A stretch of DNA of 64,000 nt from Methylobacillus gramineus (lineage in GTDB: Bacteria > Pseudomonadota > Gammaproteobacteria > Burkholderiales > Methylophilaceae). The translations under genes and the position numbers were made by a program. Of this stretch, positions 24,285-32,209 are shown in pieces. The stretch is from the NCBI RefSeq assembly GCF_020532675.1, contig NZ_JAJAVE010000001.1, forward strand, positions 496,001 to 560,000, written 5' to 3'. Position 1 is the stretch's first letter, and the number at the start of each line of letters is the position of its first letter. The notes under the pieces are model-generated. The model did not search any database and had not been told where the DNA came from. It worked only from the letters and a program-made list of their open reading frames with translations.

Positions 24285-24697
24285 GTGTTGTTCGCAGCCA
24301 GCACATCAGTTTTAGCCTAACCCCGCATGAGACTCTGCTGGATGGCCTTGAACGTACTGGCCACGAAGTAGAGTACCAATGCCGGGGAGGGTATTGCGGC
24401 ATATGCCGGGTGCGATTGCTTGATGGTGAAATTCGTTATCTGGAACAGCCATTGGCATTTATTGCCTCAGATGAGATTCTACCGTGTTGTTGCGTGCCTA
24501 AGGCGGATATCCGGGTGGATTGTGAGCTCAGGCCCGAGCTGCGGGATTGGCATCAGCAAGAAGATATGTTTCCTGTGCAGCAGTCACTTTTTGCCGAAGA
24601 GTTACTGCATCCAGACCAGCTTATTCCTGCAAAAAAGATGCGCCGAAGAAAATCCAGCAAGCCCAAAGTTCAGGCAAATAATCTATCCCTGTTTTAA
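24281..24697 (+). CDS. yfaE: YfaE-like 2Fe-2S ferredoxin with C-terminal extension
   Basis: This is a 138-residue plant-type [2Fe-2S] ferredoxin. Cluster ligands are Cys34, Cys39 and Cys42 (CRGGYCGIC) and a fourth Cys in PCCCVP (residues 69-71). E. coli YfaE (84 residues), encoded at the same place in nrdAB-yfaE, supplies electrons for assembly and repair of the NrdB diiron-tyrosyl cofactor; the same role is inferred. Beyond about residue 85 there is an unusual tail: QQSLF at residues 100-104, a basic [12 protein letters not shown] stretch at 118-129, and a C-terminal NLSLF (134-138). GTG start, overlapping nrdB. Confidence 0.9.
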   Translation: MSVVRSQHISFSLTPHETLLDGLERTGHEVEYQCRGGYCGICRVRLLDGEIRYLEQPLAFIASDEILPCCCVPKADIRVDCELRPELRDWHQQEDMFPVQQSLFAEELLHPDQLIPAKKMRRRKSSKPKVQANNLSLF

Positions 24698-24750
24698 ATG
24701 TGTTGTTTTTTTGCTGAATCTAGCAACATTGAATGTAAATAGAATGTAAA

Positions 24751-24787
24751 AATTCTCATTTGATAATGATGTTGAGAATTATTTTTA
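24751..24787. promoter_or_regulatory. Fur box(es) before the siderophore receptor gene
   Basis: Two overlapping Fur-like 7-1-7 motifs are visible: TGATAATGATGTTGA (24761-24775) and TGAGAATTATTTTTA (24773-24787). They are flanked by a perfect inverted repeat, AATTCTCA (24751-24758) and TGAGAATT (24773-24780). They lie 37-73 bases upstream of the receptor start, consistent with iron repression of the whole operon. Confidence 0.75.
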
Positions 24788-24823
24788 ATAAAATCCCTGC
24801 TTTTCTTCATGTCAGGGAAAGTA

Positions 24824-27085
24824 ATGAAGCAATCTTCAATATTGGCAATTCAGAAGCCAAAGCTTGTTTGCGTCTTGGTGAGTGCATTGTTTGCAATGCC
24901 TACTATTGCTGCAGAAGACAAGCAATCTTCCGTATTGCCAGAAGTCGCTGTTGTTAGCGCAAAAGATGGCAGTGAATCTAAAAGCTATGTTGCCAAAAAA
25001 ACCAGAAGTGCAACAAAGACAGATACCCCGATTGGTCAAATTGCACAATCCGTTTCAGTGGTAGACCGTAAGGAACTGGATGATCGTAATGCCCAAAATC
25101 TTAATGATGCACTCGGCTATACCGCAGGCGTGCGTATGGAAATGCTGGGCATGGATAGTCGTGCAGAGTCCTATAGTATCCGGGGGTTCGCTGGCGGCCT
25201 TAATACCACAGATGATGGGGCTTCTACCTTATTCCTGGATGGGCTGAAAGTGCAGGCTGGTGGGCAATGGAATCGTCCTTCCTTTGATGTGTTTGGCCTT
25301 GAGCGTGTTGAAGTCATGAAGGGCCCATCTGCTGCCATATATGGTCAGATTGCCCCCGGTGGCATTATCAACCTAGTCAGCAAGCGCCCAAATGCCAACC
25401 ATGTCAATGAGTTACGTGTCCAGGGTGGCAGTTTTGATCAATACAAGGCAGCATTCGACTTGGGTGGCAGCCTCGCGGATGATCAGTCTGTACTGTTCAG
25501 GCTTGTCGGTTCCTTCAGCGATGGTAATTCACAGCTAAAACATACTGAGCTTGAACGCACATTTTTTGCGCCTAGCCTGCTGTGGCAGATATCAGACAAC
25601 ACTAGCTTGACCTTGTTGGCGCAATACCAGCGTGACAAGGGCGGCTCGACTTTCCAGTTCCTACCTTACTACGGCACTTACAAGCCATCTTCCAATAGGC
25701 AACGCATGAAGGTGGACACCTTTATCGGTGAACCTGACTTTAATACTTGGGACAGGGAGCAGTCTGCGATAGGCTGGGCATTTGAACATCGTTTCAATGA
25801 CACTTGGCAGTTCCGCCAGAGTCTGCGCTACACCAGCCTGGATTATATCTATGAAGGTATGGTGAGCCGCGCCAATGGATTGAATGGTATTGCGAATCCC
25901 CGCACCGGGACGCGCGGCACTGGCAAGTCTGAAAGTGTCACTGTCGATAATCAATTACAAGCTAACTTCAAGACTGGGGATGTAGGGCATACAGTATTGC
26001 TGGGGCTGGATGCACAGAAGGCTGATTGGAACAACACTCGGGTTAACCAGAACAACCTGCCGGGCGTCAGCATGTTTAACCCGGTATATACCGGGTTTAA
26101 TGGTAACTTTGGATCAGCGGCGACCTCAACACCCTACGACTCCACTCAACGCCAGACAGGCTTCTACGCTCAAGAGCAACTGAGTTGGAACAACTGGCAC
26201 CTGAGCCTGGGTGGGCGTTATGACCGCTTTGATAATCATCTCACTAATGCTGCAGCTAGCCGCCCAGTGGCGGCACATTTTGATTTCGATGATCATTCGT
26301 TCACTTGGCGCACAGGTTTGCTCTACCAGTTCCAGAATGGTATTGCACCATATTTCAGCTACTCCACTTCTTTCGAGCCAGGCAGCATGACAGCCATCAC
26401 GCTCTCGGATAGCCGCAAACCGGTCAAGGGTGACCAGTACGAAGTTGGTGTGAAGTGGGCCCCTGAAAATGGTAATACCTTGCTGACTGCCTCTGTGTAC
26501 GAAATCACTCAGGAAAACCGTTTTGTCACCGAGCCCAATGCGGCGGGCTGTACGACCTTGACTGGTAGTGCTACTGGTTGTTCACGCCAGGTGGGTGAAG
26601 CCAAGATTCGTGGTGTGGAAATCGAGGGTAAGACCAAACTGGGGGAGCACTGGAATCTGTTGGGTAGCTATACCTACATGGATAGTGAAATCACCAAGAC
26701 CGAGCTTGCAGCGGAACGTGGCAATGCCTTGACCCAGGTACCCAAGCATATGAGCTCGCTGTGGGCAAGTTATGTATTTACCAGTGGCTATCTGGATGGA
26801 TTAAATGTAGGCGCTGGCATTCGTTACACTGGGGGCTCTTATGGCTCGGTTTCTCCAGCTGCTGGTGCACCTGCAGATAATCCATTGCTGTATACCGACG
26901 GCTATACCACGTATGACGCGGCAGTTCGCTATAACCTCAAGTCACTCGGATATTCCGGTGCTGAATTCAGTATCAACGCCAATAATCTGACTGACAGGCT
27001 ATATGTCACGTCATGTACTGGTATGACGGCCTGTTTCTATGGCATGGGCCGTAATGTTACTGCTACCCTGAAATACAACTGGTAA
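24824..27085 (+). CDS. TonB-dependent siderophore receptor
   Basis: This is a 753-residue outer-membrane receptor. A signal peptide (VLVSALFAMPTIAA) is followed by a TonB-box region, a plug domain (IGQIAQSVSVVDRKELDDRNAQNLNDALGYTAGV; FGLERVEVMKGPSAAIYGQIAPGGIINLVSKRP) and a 22-strand barrel. It ends with the FhuA-like CFYGMGRNVTATLKYNW. The class is ferrichrome/hydroxamate-type by these motifs; the actual siderophore is not determinable. The start at 24824 is preferred, as AGGGA lies 5 bases upstream; an ATG at 24809 is earlier but weaker. First gene of an iron operon with esterase, DUF3649, PepSY protein and DUF3325. Confidence 0.93.
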   Translation: MKQSSILAIQKPKLVCVLVSALFAMPTIAAEDKQSSVLPEVAVVSAKDGSESKSYVAKKTRSATKTDTPIGQIAQSVSVVDRKELDDRNAQNLNDALGYTAGVRMEMLGMDSRAESYSIRGFAGGLNTTDDGASTLFLDGLKVQAGGQWNRPSFDVFGLERVEVMKGPSAAIYGQIAPGGIINLVSKRPNANHVNELRVQGGSFDQYKAAFDLGGSLADDQSVLFRLVGSFSDGNSQLKHTELERTFFAPSLLWQISDNTSLTLLAQYQRDKGGSTFQFLPYYGTYKPSSNRQRMKVDTFIGEPDFNTWDREQSAIGWAFEHRFNDTWQFRQSLRYTSLDYIYEGMVSRANGLNGIANPRTGTRGTGKSESVTVDNQLQANFKTGDVGHTVLLGLDAQKADWNNTRVNQNNLPGVSMFNPVYTGFNGNFGSAATSTPYDSTQRQTGFYAQEQLSWNNWHLSLGGRYDRFDNHLTNAAASRPVAAHFDFDDHSFTWRTGLLYQFQNGIAPYFSYSTSFEPGSMTAITLSDSRKPVKGDQYEVGVKWAPENGNTLLTASVYEITQENRFVTEPNAAGCTTLTGSATGCSRQVGEAKIRGVEIEGKTKLGEHWNLLGSYTYMDSEITKTELAAERGNALTQVPKHMSSLWASYVFTSGYLDGLNVGAGIRYTGGSYGSVSPAAGAPADNPLLYTDGYTTYDAAVRYNLKSLGYSGAEFSINANNLTDRLYVTSCTGMTACFYGMGRNVTATLKYNW

Positions 27086-27138
27086 TTTGAAACCTGGTTA
27101 CCCACTTGGTGGTGGGTAACCATTTTTGGAGCACGATA

Positions 27139-28098
27139 TTGAAATCAAGATTATTCTTTGTGGCTGCTGTAATGGCAGCCTTAGTCATGTCCACGCCATT
27201 AACACAAGCTCAGGATAGTACCCAGCCATGGCATGAGGCAACGCTGCCCATTGCCCAGCAACGCGATATGGTGTCTGCAGTCACGGGAAAGACCTACAGA
27301 ATTTTTCTTTACCAGCCTGCGGGAACTCCGCCAGCTGAAGGCTATCCAGTCATCTATGTGCTCGACGGCAATACCATGTTTTCTCCGGTTGCCATGCTGG
27401 TGCACGGGCAGTCGCAACGACGCGATGCCACGGGTATTATCCCGGCCATTGTCATAGGCATAGGCTACCCGACGAAGGGCCTGCTGGATGAAGTGGCCAG
27501 GGCAGAGGATTACACGCCACCAGCTCCTGACCTCAGCAATACGGGTGATACGCGCGCCACACGGCAGGGCGGCGCAGATAAATTCCTTGAGTTCATCGAG
27601 ACTGAACTCAAGCCACAACTAAAGGGTGAACTGCCAATCAACCCCAGCAAGCAGGCCTTGTTCGGACATTCGTATGGCGGGCTGTTCACCTTGCATGTAC
27701 TGTTTACCAAGCCCCAGGCTTTCCAGACTTATATCGCCTCCAGCCCCTCCATTTGGTGGAACCAGCAATACATTCTGCAAGAGCGCCAGCACTTTGCACC
27801 GCAGGATGATGCAGGCAAGCGCCTGCTGTTGATGGTGGGTAGCCTGGAGCAACAGGCGCCTGCCAATGTCGAGAATACTGGGCAACGGTTGGCACATGCC
27901 CAGCGCCGCCGCATGGTGGATGCTGCGCGTGAGCTGACTGCTGACTTACAGGGCTTGAAGCCATCCATACTGGACACGCACTTTTACATACAGCCGGGCG
28001 AGAACCATGGCTCTGCCATGTTGACGGGTACAGTACGTGCAGTTGAATTTTTTGTAGGCCAGCGCAGCTTTGGCAAAGAGGATTCCAGCAAGCCATGA
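27139..28098 (+). CDS. Periplasmic alpha/beta-hydrolase, siderophore-esterase-like (IroE/Fes type)
   Basis: This is a hydrolase of about 319 residues with a signal peptide (MKSRLFFVAAVMAALVMSTPLTQAQ, from a TTG start). The nucleophile elbow GHSYGGLF and the late PGENHGSAM His place it with the IroE/Fes-like esterases that cut siderophore ester bonds. The TTG at 27139 is chosen because GGAG is 7 bases upstream; the upstream in-frame GTG codons lie without such a site and before the signal peptide. It sits directly after the siderophore receptor, so periplasmic cleavage of an imported ferric siderophore is likely. It overlaps the next gene by ATGA. Confidence 0.85.
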   Translation: MKSRLFFVAAVMAALVMSTPLTQAQDSTQPWHEATLPIAQQRDMVSAVTGKTYRIFLYQPAGTPPAEGYPVIYVLDGNTMFSPVAMLVHGQSQRRDATGIIPAIVIGIGYPTKGLLDEVARAEDYTPPAPDLSNTGDTRATRQGGADKFLEFIETELKPQLKGELPINPSKQALFGHSYGGLFTLHVLFTKPQAFQTYIASSPSIWWNQQYILQERQHFAPQDDAGKRLLLMVGSLEQQAPANVENTGQRLAHAQRRRMVDAARELTADLQGLKPSILDTHFYIQPGENHGSAMLTGTVRAVEFFVGQRSFGKEDSSKP

Positions 28099-28367
28099 AG
28101 CCGGGTGTGGATATATTGCTCAGAGTGCTGGCCGGGTTTGTCGGGGGCTACGGCCTCACTGTGCTGGTGAATCTGCTCTGGGTGCTGACCTGGCCTGGAC
28201 ACAGGGCAGACGCGGTGTATTGGGGTACTTTCTTTCCTTATGTTGTATTCGTGATTATCTTGCTGCTGGCCTTTGCTCTGCGCAGTGCCTGGCGTGCCTG
28301 GGCCTGGGTATTGGGTTTGTCTGCATTGTTATTGGTATTGCTGGCCTTGCTCAGGTTTTTTAAATGA
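28095..28367 (+). CDS. DUF3649 membrane protein
   Basis: This is a 90-residue protein with three predicted membrane helices (about residues 8-30, 45-63 and 67-87). It matches DUF3649, small inner-membrane proteins that accompany PepSY proteins in iron-uptake loci. It overlaps the genes on both sides by ATGA, showing tight coupling. Biochemical role unknown. Confidence 0.75.
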   Translation: MKPGVDILLRVLAGFVGGYGLTVLVNLLWVLTWPGHRADAVYWGTFFPYVVFVIILLLAFALRSAWRAWAWVLGLSALLLVLLALLRFFK

Positions 28368-29920
28368 AAAAGACGTTTTCTCTTTCCATGGCCTGGTTGC
28401 ATACCTGGCTTGGGCTTTATCTGGGCTGGTTGTTATTCGCGGTCTTTCTGACGGGAACCATGGCGGTGTTCGAGCACAGCATCACGCACTGGATGCAGCC
28501 AGAGGCGTTGGTCAAACCTGCGCATGCAGAGGTGATCTTGGCACGTCAACTGGATATCGCCCAAGCTTACCTTGAACAGCATGCTAACCGGGAAAAAGGC
28601 AGCAACTGGATGATCGCGCCGATCTCTGACAACCATCCCAGCTTGGAGGTGAGGTGGCGAGTCAAAGGAGAGGCGCACGAGGTGTTATTGAATCCCTTGA
28701 ACGGGGAAGTCGTGAGTACGCGCGAGACAGAAGGGGGCGCAATGCTGACGCATTTTCACTACACCTTGCTGGCCGGCCTGACGGGTACCTTGATTGTCGG
28801 CATGGCTGCCGTGGTCATGCTGGTAGGCCTGATTAGCGGGATAGTGATCCATAAGCGTTTCTTCAAGGATTTTTTTACTTTCCGCAGGCGCTCCTCTGCG
28901 CAACGATCCTGGCTGGATGCGCATAATGTTGCGGGGGTGCTGATTTTGCCATTCCTGTTCATGATTACCTACACCGGGCTCGTCATGCAACCCAATACCT
29001 TCCTGCCTTTGGGCATCAAGGCCGTGTATGAGAACCCGCGTGCGCTGCGCGGGGATGCCGTGCAGTCGTTTGAACAGCCTTATCAAGCGGAAACGGCAAA
29101 GATGATCAAGGTTTCAAGCCTGTTACCACAGGCTCAGGCTGCGATACAAAGCGTAGGCTGGCTGATGATACAGAATGGCGGGGATGCTGGTGCTGTGGTG
29201 GAATTTTTCCAGAATCTTGATCGTCGTATCTCGGCCGTGGCCGATCATGCGGCATTTAGTGCGGTTACTGGCAGGATGCTGGGTGTTCAAACTGAGTGGC
29301 GCGATTCAGCCTATGTTTACCGCGGTTTTGTTGGTATCCATATGGCCATGTTTGGCGGCTGGGTGATGTCCTGGCTTTACTTCCTTGCTGGTTTGGTGAG
29401 CTGCGGGCTGATCGCCACTGGCTTGATCCTATTTACCATCAAGCGCCGCAAGCGACCCGAGCATGAGTTTGGTGCAATGAGCACACGCATTTACAGCTTG
29501 ATTGAGGCAATCAATATTACCGCTGTGATGGGCAGCATTAACGCCATCTTGATTTATTTCTGGGCCAATCGTGTGTTGCCCATGGAGATACCTGAGCGTT
29601 CCAGCTGGGAGGTGCGCGCATTTCTTCTTACCTGGCTAGTCAGCTTGCTGCATGCGCTGTTGCGCAAGCCTCTGTATGCATGGCGTGAGCAGCTCGTGTT
29701 TGCAGTCCTTTTATGCTGGTTGCTGCCACTGTGTGCACGGCTGAATGGCCTGCCCTCGCTGCTAGAGTTCTGGCGACATGGTGATGGTATCGCTTTCGGT
29801 GTGGAAGCCACTATCTTGCTAATGGGCCTCCTGCTTGCGACAGCTATTCCCAAGGTATCCAAGGCAATTCACGGTGTGCCCTCAAAAAGGACAGCCGGTT
29901 CGCATAAAGTGGCCTATTAG
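28364..29920 (+). CDS. PepSY-associated TM-helix protein (PiuB/FoxB-like)
   Basis: This is a 518-residue inner-membrane protein with about five or six transmembrane helices and large periplasmic PepSY-type segments. The N-terminal SMAWLHTWLGLYLGWLLF and later VSGIVIHKRFFKDFFTFRRR are typical of the family. Related proteins (FoxB, PiuB) take part in reductive release of iron from siderophores at the cytoplasmic membrane; conserved His residues in the helices (HTWLG, HFHYTLLAG, HNVAG) could ligate heme. It overlaps the DUF3649 stop by ATGA. Role inferred from family and operon. Confidence 0.85.
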   Translation: MKKTFSLSMAWLHTWLGLYLGWLLFAVFLTGTMAVFEHSITHWMQPEALVKPAHAEVILARQLDIAQAYLEQHANREKGSNWMIAPISDNHPSLEVRWRVKGEAHEVLLNPLNGEVVSTRETEGGAMLTHFHYTLLAGLTGTLIVGMAAVVMLVGLISGIVIHKRFFKDFFTFRRRSSAQRSWLDAHNVAGVLILPFLFMITYTGLVMQPNTFLPLGIKAVYENPRALRGDAVQSFEQPYQAETAKMIKVSSLLPQAQAAIQSVGWLMIQNGGDAGAVVEFFQNLDRRISAVADHAAFSAVTGRMLGVQTEWRDSAYVYRGFVGIHMAMFGGWVMSWLYFLAGLVSCGLIATGLILFTIKRRKRPEHEFGAMSTRIYSLIEAINITAVMGSINAILIYFWANRVLPMEIPERSSWEVRAFLLTWLVSLLHALLRKPLYAWREQLVFAVLLCWLLPLCARLNGLPSLLEFWRHGDGIAFGVEATILLMGLLLATAIPKVSKAIHGVPSKRTAGSHKVAY

Positions 29921-29969
29921 TGACCAGGTGATATGGCTGGGGCATGATGAAAATGAGCGAGGAAATGGA

Positions 29970-30326
29970 GTGAATGATATTTCTGTAGTGCTGACTTGTC
30001 TTCTGGCCTATGGACTGGCATATGCCGGCATGGCTTCATTTAGCTTAGGTATGGAAAAGCATTATGTTCAGGCCAGGGTAAGTGATTTAACTGCAAGCAG
30101 GAAAAAACTGTTCAAGGCAACAGGCTGGAGCTTCCTGATTTTGGCAGTGTTGCCAGCCATTTATGGCTGGGGACTGACGATAGGCATTGTCTTTTGGACT
30201 GGGTTTGTCTCATTGGCAGCGATTAGCGTGGTGCTGGTGCTGTCGTATTTCCCCAAGCGACTTATCTGGCTCGGAGGGGGTGTTGCAGGCATTGCTCTTT
30301 CCGTATTGCTGCTTGCCATGCTCTAG
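29970..30326 (+). CDS. DUF3325 domain-containing membrane protein
   Basis: This is a 118-residue protein with three to four hydrophobic helices (LTCLLAYGLAYAGMASFSLGMEKH; FLILAVLPAIYGWG; VSLAAISVVLVLSYF; LGGGVAGIALSVLLLAML). It matches DUF3325, which closes many TonB/PepSY iron operons. The GTG at 29970 is preferred (AGGA 6 bases upstream); a longer in-frame reading from 29835 overlaps the PepSY gene and lacks coding character. Function unknown. Confidence 0.72.
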   Translation: MNDISVVLTCLLAYGLAYAGMASFSLGMEKHYVQARVSDLTASRKKLFKATGWSFLILAVLPAIYGWGLTIGIVFWTGFVSLAAISVVLVLSYFPKRLIWLGGGVAGIALSVLLLAML

Positions 30327-30355
30327 CTGCCGTCTTGTGCAGGGCAAGCATCCTG

Positions 30356-31414
30356 TTAGTTTCTGTCTGTTGGGCGCGAGCTGGAAAAGATATCCCATAA
30401 GGTCACGAATAAAGCGGCAATCAATGGGCCAATCACAAAGCCGTTCAAGCCAAACACTGCCATCCCACCCAGTGTTGAGATGAGTACCACATAGTCAGGC
30501 AGCTTGGTGTCCTTGCCGACCAGGATGGGGCGCAGGACATTGTCGACCAGTCCGATGACAAATACGCCAAATGCGATCAGTGTCGCACCTTGCCATACTG
30601 CCCCCGTTGCCAGAAAGTAAATTGCCACCGGCCCCCAGATCAGGCTGGCGCCCACCGCAGGCAAGAGCGAGAGAAACGCCATAATCACAGCCCAGAGCAA
30701 TGGCGCCTGGATATCCAGTATCCAGAAAATCAGGCCGCCCAACGCCCCCTGGGTGATGGCTACCAGAATGTTACCTTTAACTGTGGCCCTGATCACGGTG
30801 GTGAATTTGTTGAACAGGTGACGCTTATGCTCAGCGCTTAACGGGATGGCCTGCTTGATTTTCATGGAGAGGGCGGCACCATCTCTAAGCAGGAAAAACA
30901 TCAGGTACATCATGACACCAAAGCCGACGACAAACTCCAGGGTATTCTGGCCTATGCTCAAGGCCTTGGTGGCCAACAACTGGCTGGCCTGCATGGAAAC
31001 ATGACTGAGTTTATCCTGGAAGGATGAAATGTCGGTCAAGCCAGAGCGTGCCAGAATGTTGGTGACAAAAGTAGGCAGCGCATCAATGATCTGCTGAAAA
31101 TACAGGGCCGGATTGATCTGGCCGGATTTAAGTTTCTGGAATAAGGCTGCACCCTCGTGTACCAAGGAACTTGCAATCAAGATCACTGGGAAAATGACAA
31201 TCACAATACACGTCATCAATGTGCCAAAGGCGGCGAGATTCTTGCGCTTGTTAGTCAGCCCCAGCAGGCGGCGGTAAAGCGGTGTAAACAGCATCGCCAG
31301 TATCGCGCCCCAGAATACTGCACCATAGAATGGCAGCAGAATCACGACCAGCGCGGCTGAGACTGCAATGAGCAGGAAAATAAAGGATTTGTTATGAAAG
31401 TCGGTATTGTTCAT
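30356..31414 (-). CDS. AI-2E family transporter (PerM/YdiK-like permease)
   Basis: This is a 352-residue inner-membrane protein with clustered helices at the N-terminus (FIFLLIAVSAALVVILLPFYGAVFWGAILAML), a hydrophilic middle and four to five C-terminal helices including LPAVGASLIWGPVAIYFLATG and GNILVAITQGALGGLIFWIL. This is the AI-2E/UPF0118 layout. The transported molecule is uncertain: the family name derives from TqsA, and several members act on other substrates. It stands alone, convergent with the iron operon. Confidence 0.88.
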   Translation of the reverse strand: MNNTDFHNKSFIFLLIAVSAALVVILLPFYGAVFWGAILAMLFTPLYRRLLGLTNKRKNLAAFGTLMTCIVIVIFPVILIASSLVHEGAALFQKLKSGQINPALYFQQIIDALPTFVTNILARSGLTDISSFQDKLSHVSMQASQLLATKALSIGQNTLEFVVGFGVMMYLMFFLLRDGAALSMKIKQAIPLSAEHKRHLFNKFTTVIRATVKGNILVAITQGALGGLIFWILDIQAPLLWAVIMAFLSLLPAVGASLIWGPVAIYFLATGAVWQGATLIAFGVFVIGLVDNVLRPILVGKDTKLPDYVVLISTLGGMAVFGLNGFVIGPLIAALFVTLWDIFSSSRPTDRN

Positions 31415-31457
31415 GAGGATGCAGTGTAATCAGAAATGTGGCGAATTGCTGAGCTAT

Positions 31458-31754
31458 TTATTTCCACATGACATCGCTTTGATTACTAATCGCAGACTCA
31501 AGCAGCTTGATCAGGGGTAATGCTCTGCTAGGCAGGCCGATATTGGGCTCCTGACTTTCATTGTCGTGATTGACGGCTGAGGCTGGAATTGTGCTCAGGC
31601 CTTGTTTCAGTTGGGCCAAGGCTTGTGGTACATCTGCGGCAAGAATAGCGCCGGGCACCGTGCCACTGTGTCCCATGAGTTTGAGGAGCTGGCTGACAAC
31701 GTCGCCAAACATGGTAATGTCGCTATAACGTGCGGTGGAGAAGGTAACAAGCAT
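31458..31754 (-). CDS. DUF1840 domain-containing protein
   Basis: This is a 98-residue protein beginning MLVTFSTARYSDITMFGDVV, the DUF1840 signature, with a Leu-rich remainder (QLLKLMGHSGTVPGAILAADVPQALAQL). It is a small cytoplasmic protein of unknown function common in betaproteobacteria. The start at 31754 fits the family; an upstream extension does not. Confidence 0.75.
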   Translation of the reverse strand: MLVTFSTARYSDITMFGDVVSQLLKLMGHSGTVPGAILAADVPQALAQLKQGLSTIPASAVNHDNESQEPNIGLPSRALPLIKLLESAISNQSDVMWK

Positions 31755-31801
31755 GATGGAAGTCCTGAGGATAATGATGAGGAATGAAGGTGCTTGTTGC
31801 A

Positions 31802-31837
31802 CCATCAGCCCTGAGATGATGGTCTGCTGGCTGATGG
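31802..31837 (-). terminator. Inverted repeat between the PLDc_N and DUF1840 genes
   Basis: CCATCAGCC (31802-31810) pairs perfectly with GGCTGATGG (31829-31837) around an 18-base loop, between two minus-strand genes. A T-run is lacking, so the terminator role is tentative. Confidence 0.35.
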
Positions 31838-31853
31838 CGAGTGGCTGTCAAGC

Positions 31854-32030
31854 CTAGTTGTTCTTGCTACCTGGGCCAGCCAAATACCATACAATCAGGC
31901 CTAGTACCGGGAATATCAGCACGCCTAGTATCCATAGGATTTTCTTTATCGTATCTGCCGAACTCTGGATAATCTTGATGATGGCATAAATGTCTGCAAC
32001 GAGGATCAGTAAGGCAATAATGCTTTGCAT
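31854..32030 (-). CDS. PLD nuclease N-terminal-type small membrane protein
   Basis: This is a 58-residue peptide with two hydrophobic helices (IIALLILVADIYAIIKII; KILWILGVLIFPVLGLIVWYL), ending AGPGSKNN. It matches the PLDc_N domain, a two-helix inner-membrane module often encoded alone and stress-linked. The start at 32030 has GGAAAA upstream. No partner is clear. Confidence 0.7.
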   Translation of the reverse strand: MQSIIALLILVADIYAIIKIIQSSADTIKKILWILGVLIFPVLGLIVWYLAGPGSKNN

Positions 32031-32209
32031 GGTTTTTTCCTTTTTCTGGGTTTCTATCTTTATAAGAGTACGGCAGGCTCCCTGCTGCAACCGTGAGAAA
32101 TATACGCCGCACATGCAATCCGTAATATCAGACTACACTGAATTACATGTAGGAATCTACCGACTCCTTCCTGGCTTGGCTATCTGTTTGTTGAAGGGCA
32201 TGGCCACAT

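Noticed and set aside
29835-29969. N-terminal extension of the DUF3325 protein
   Set aside because: It overlaps the PepSY gene, lacks hydrophobic character and a ribosome binding site; the GTG at 29970 is better.
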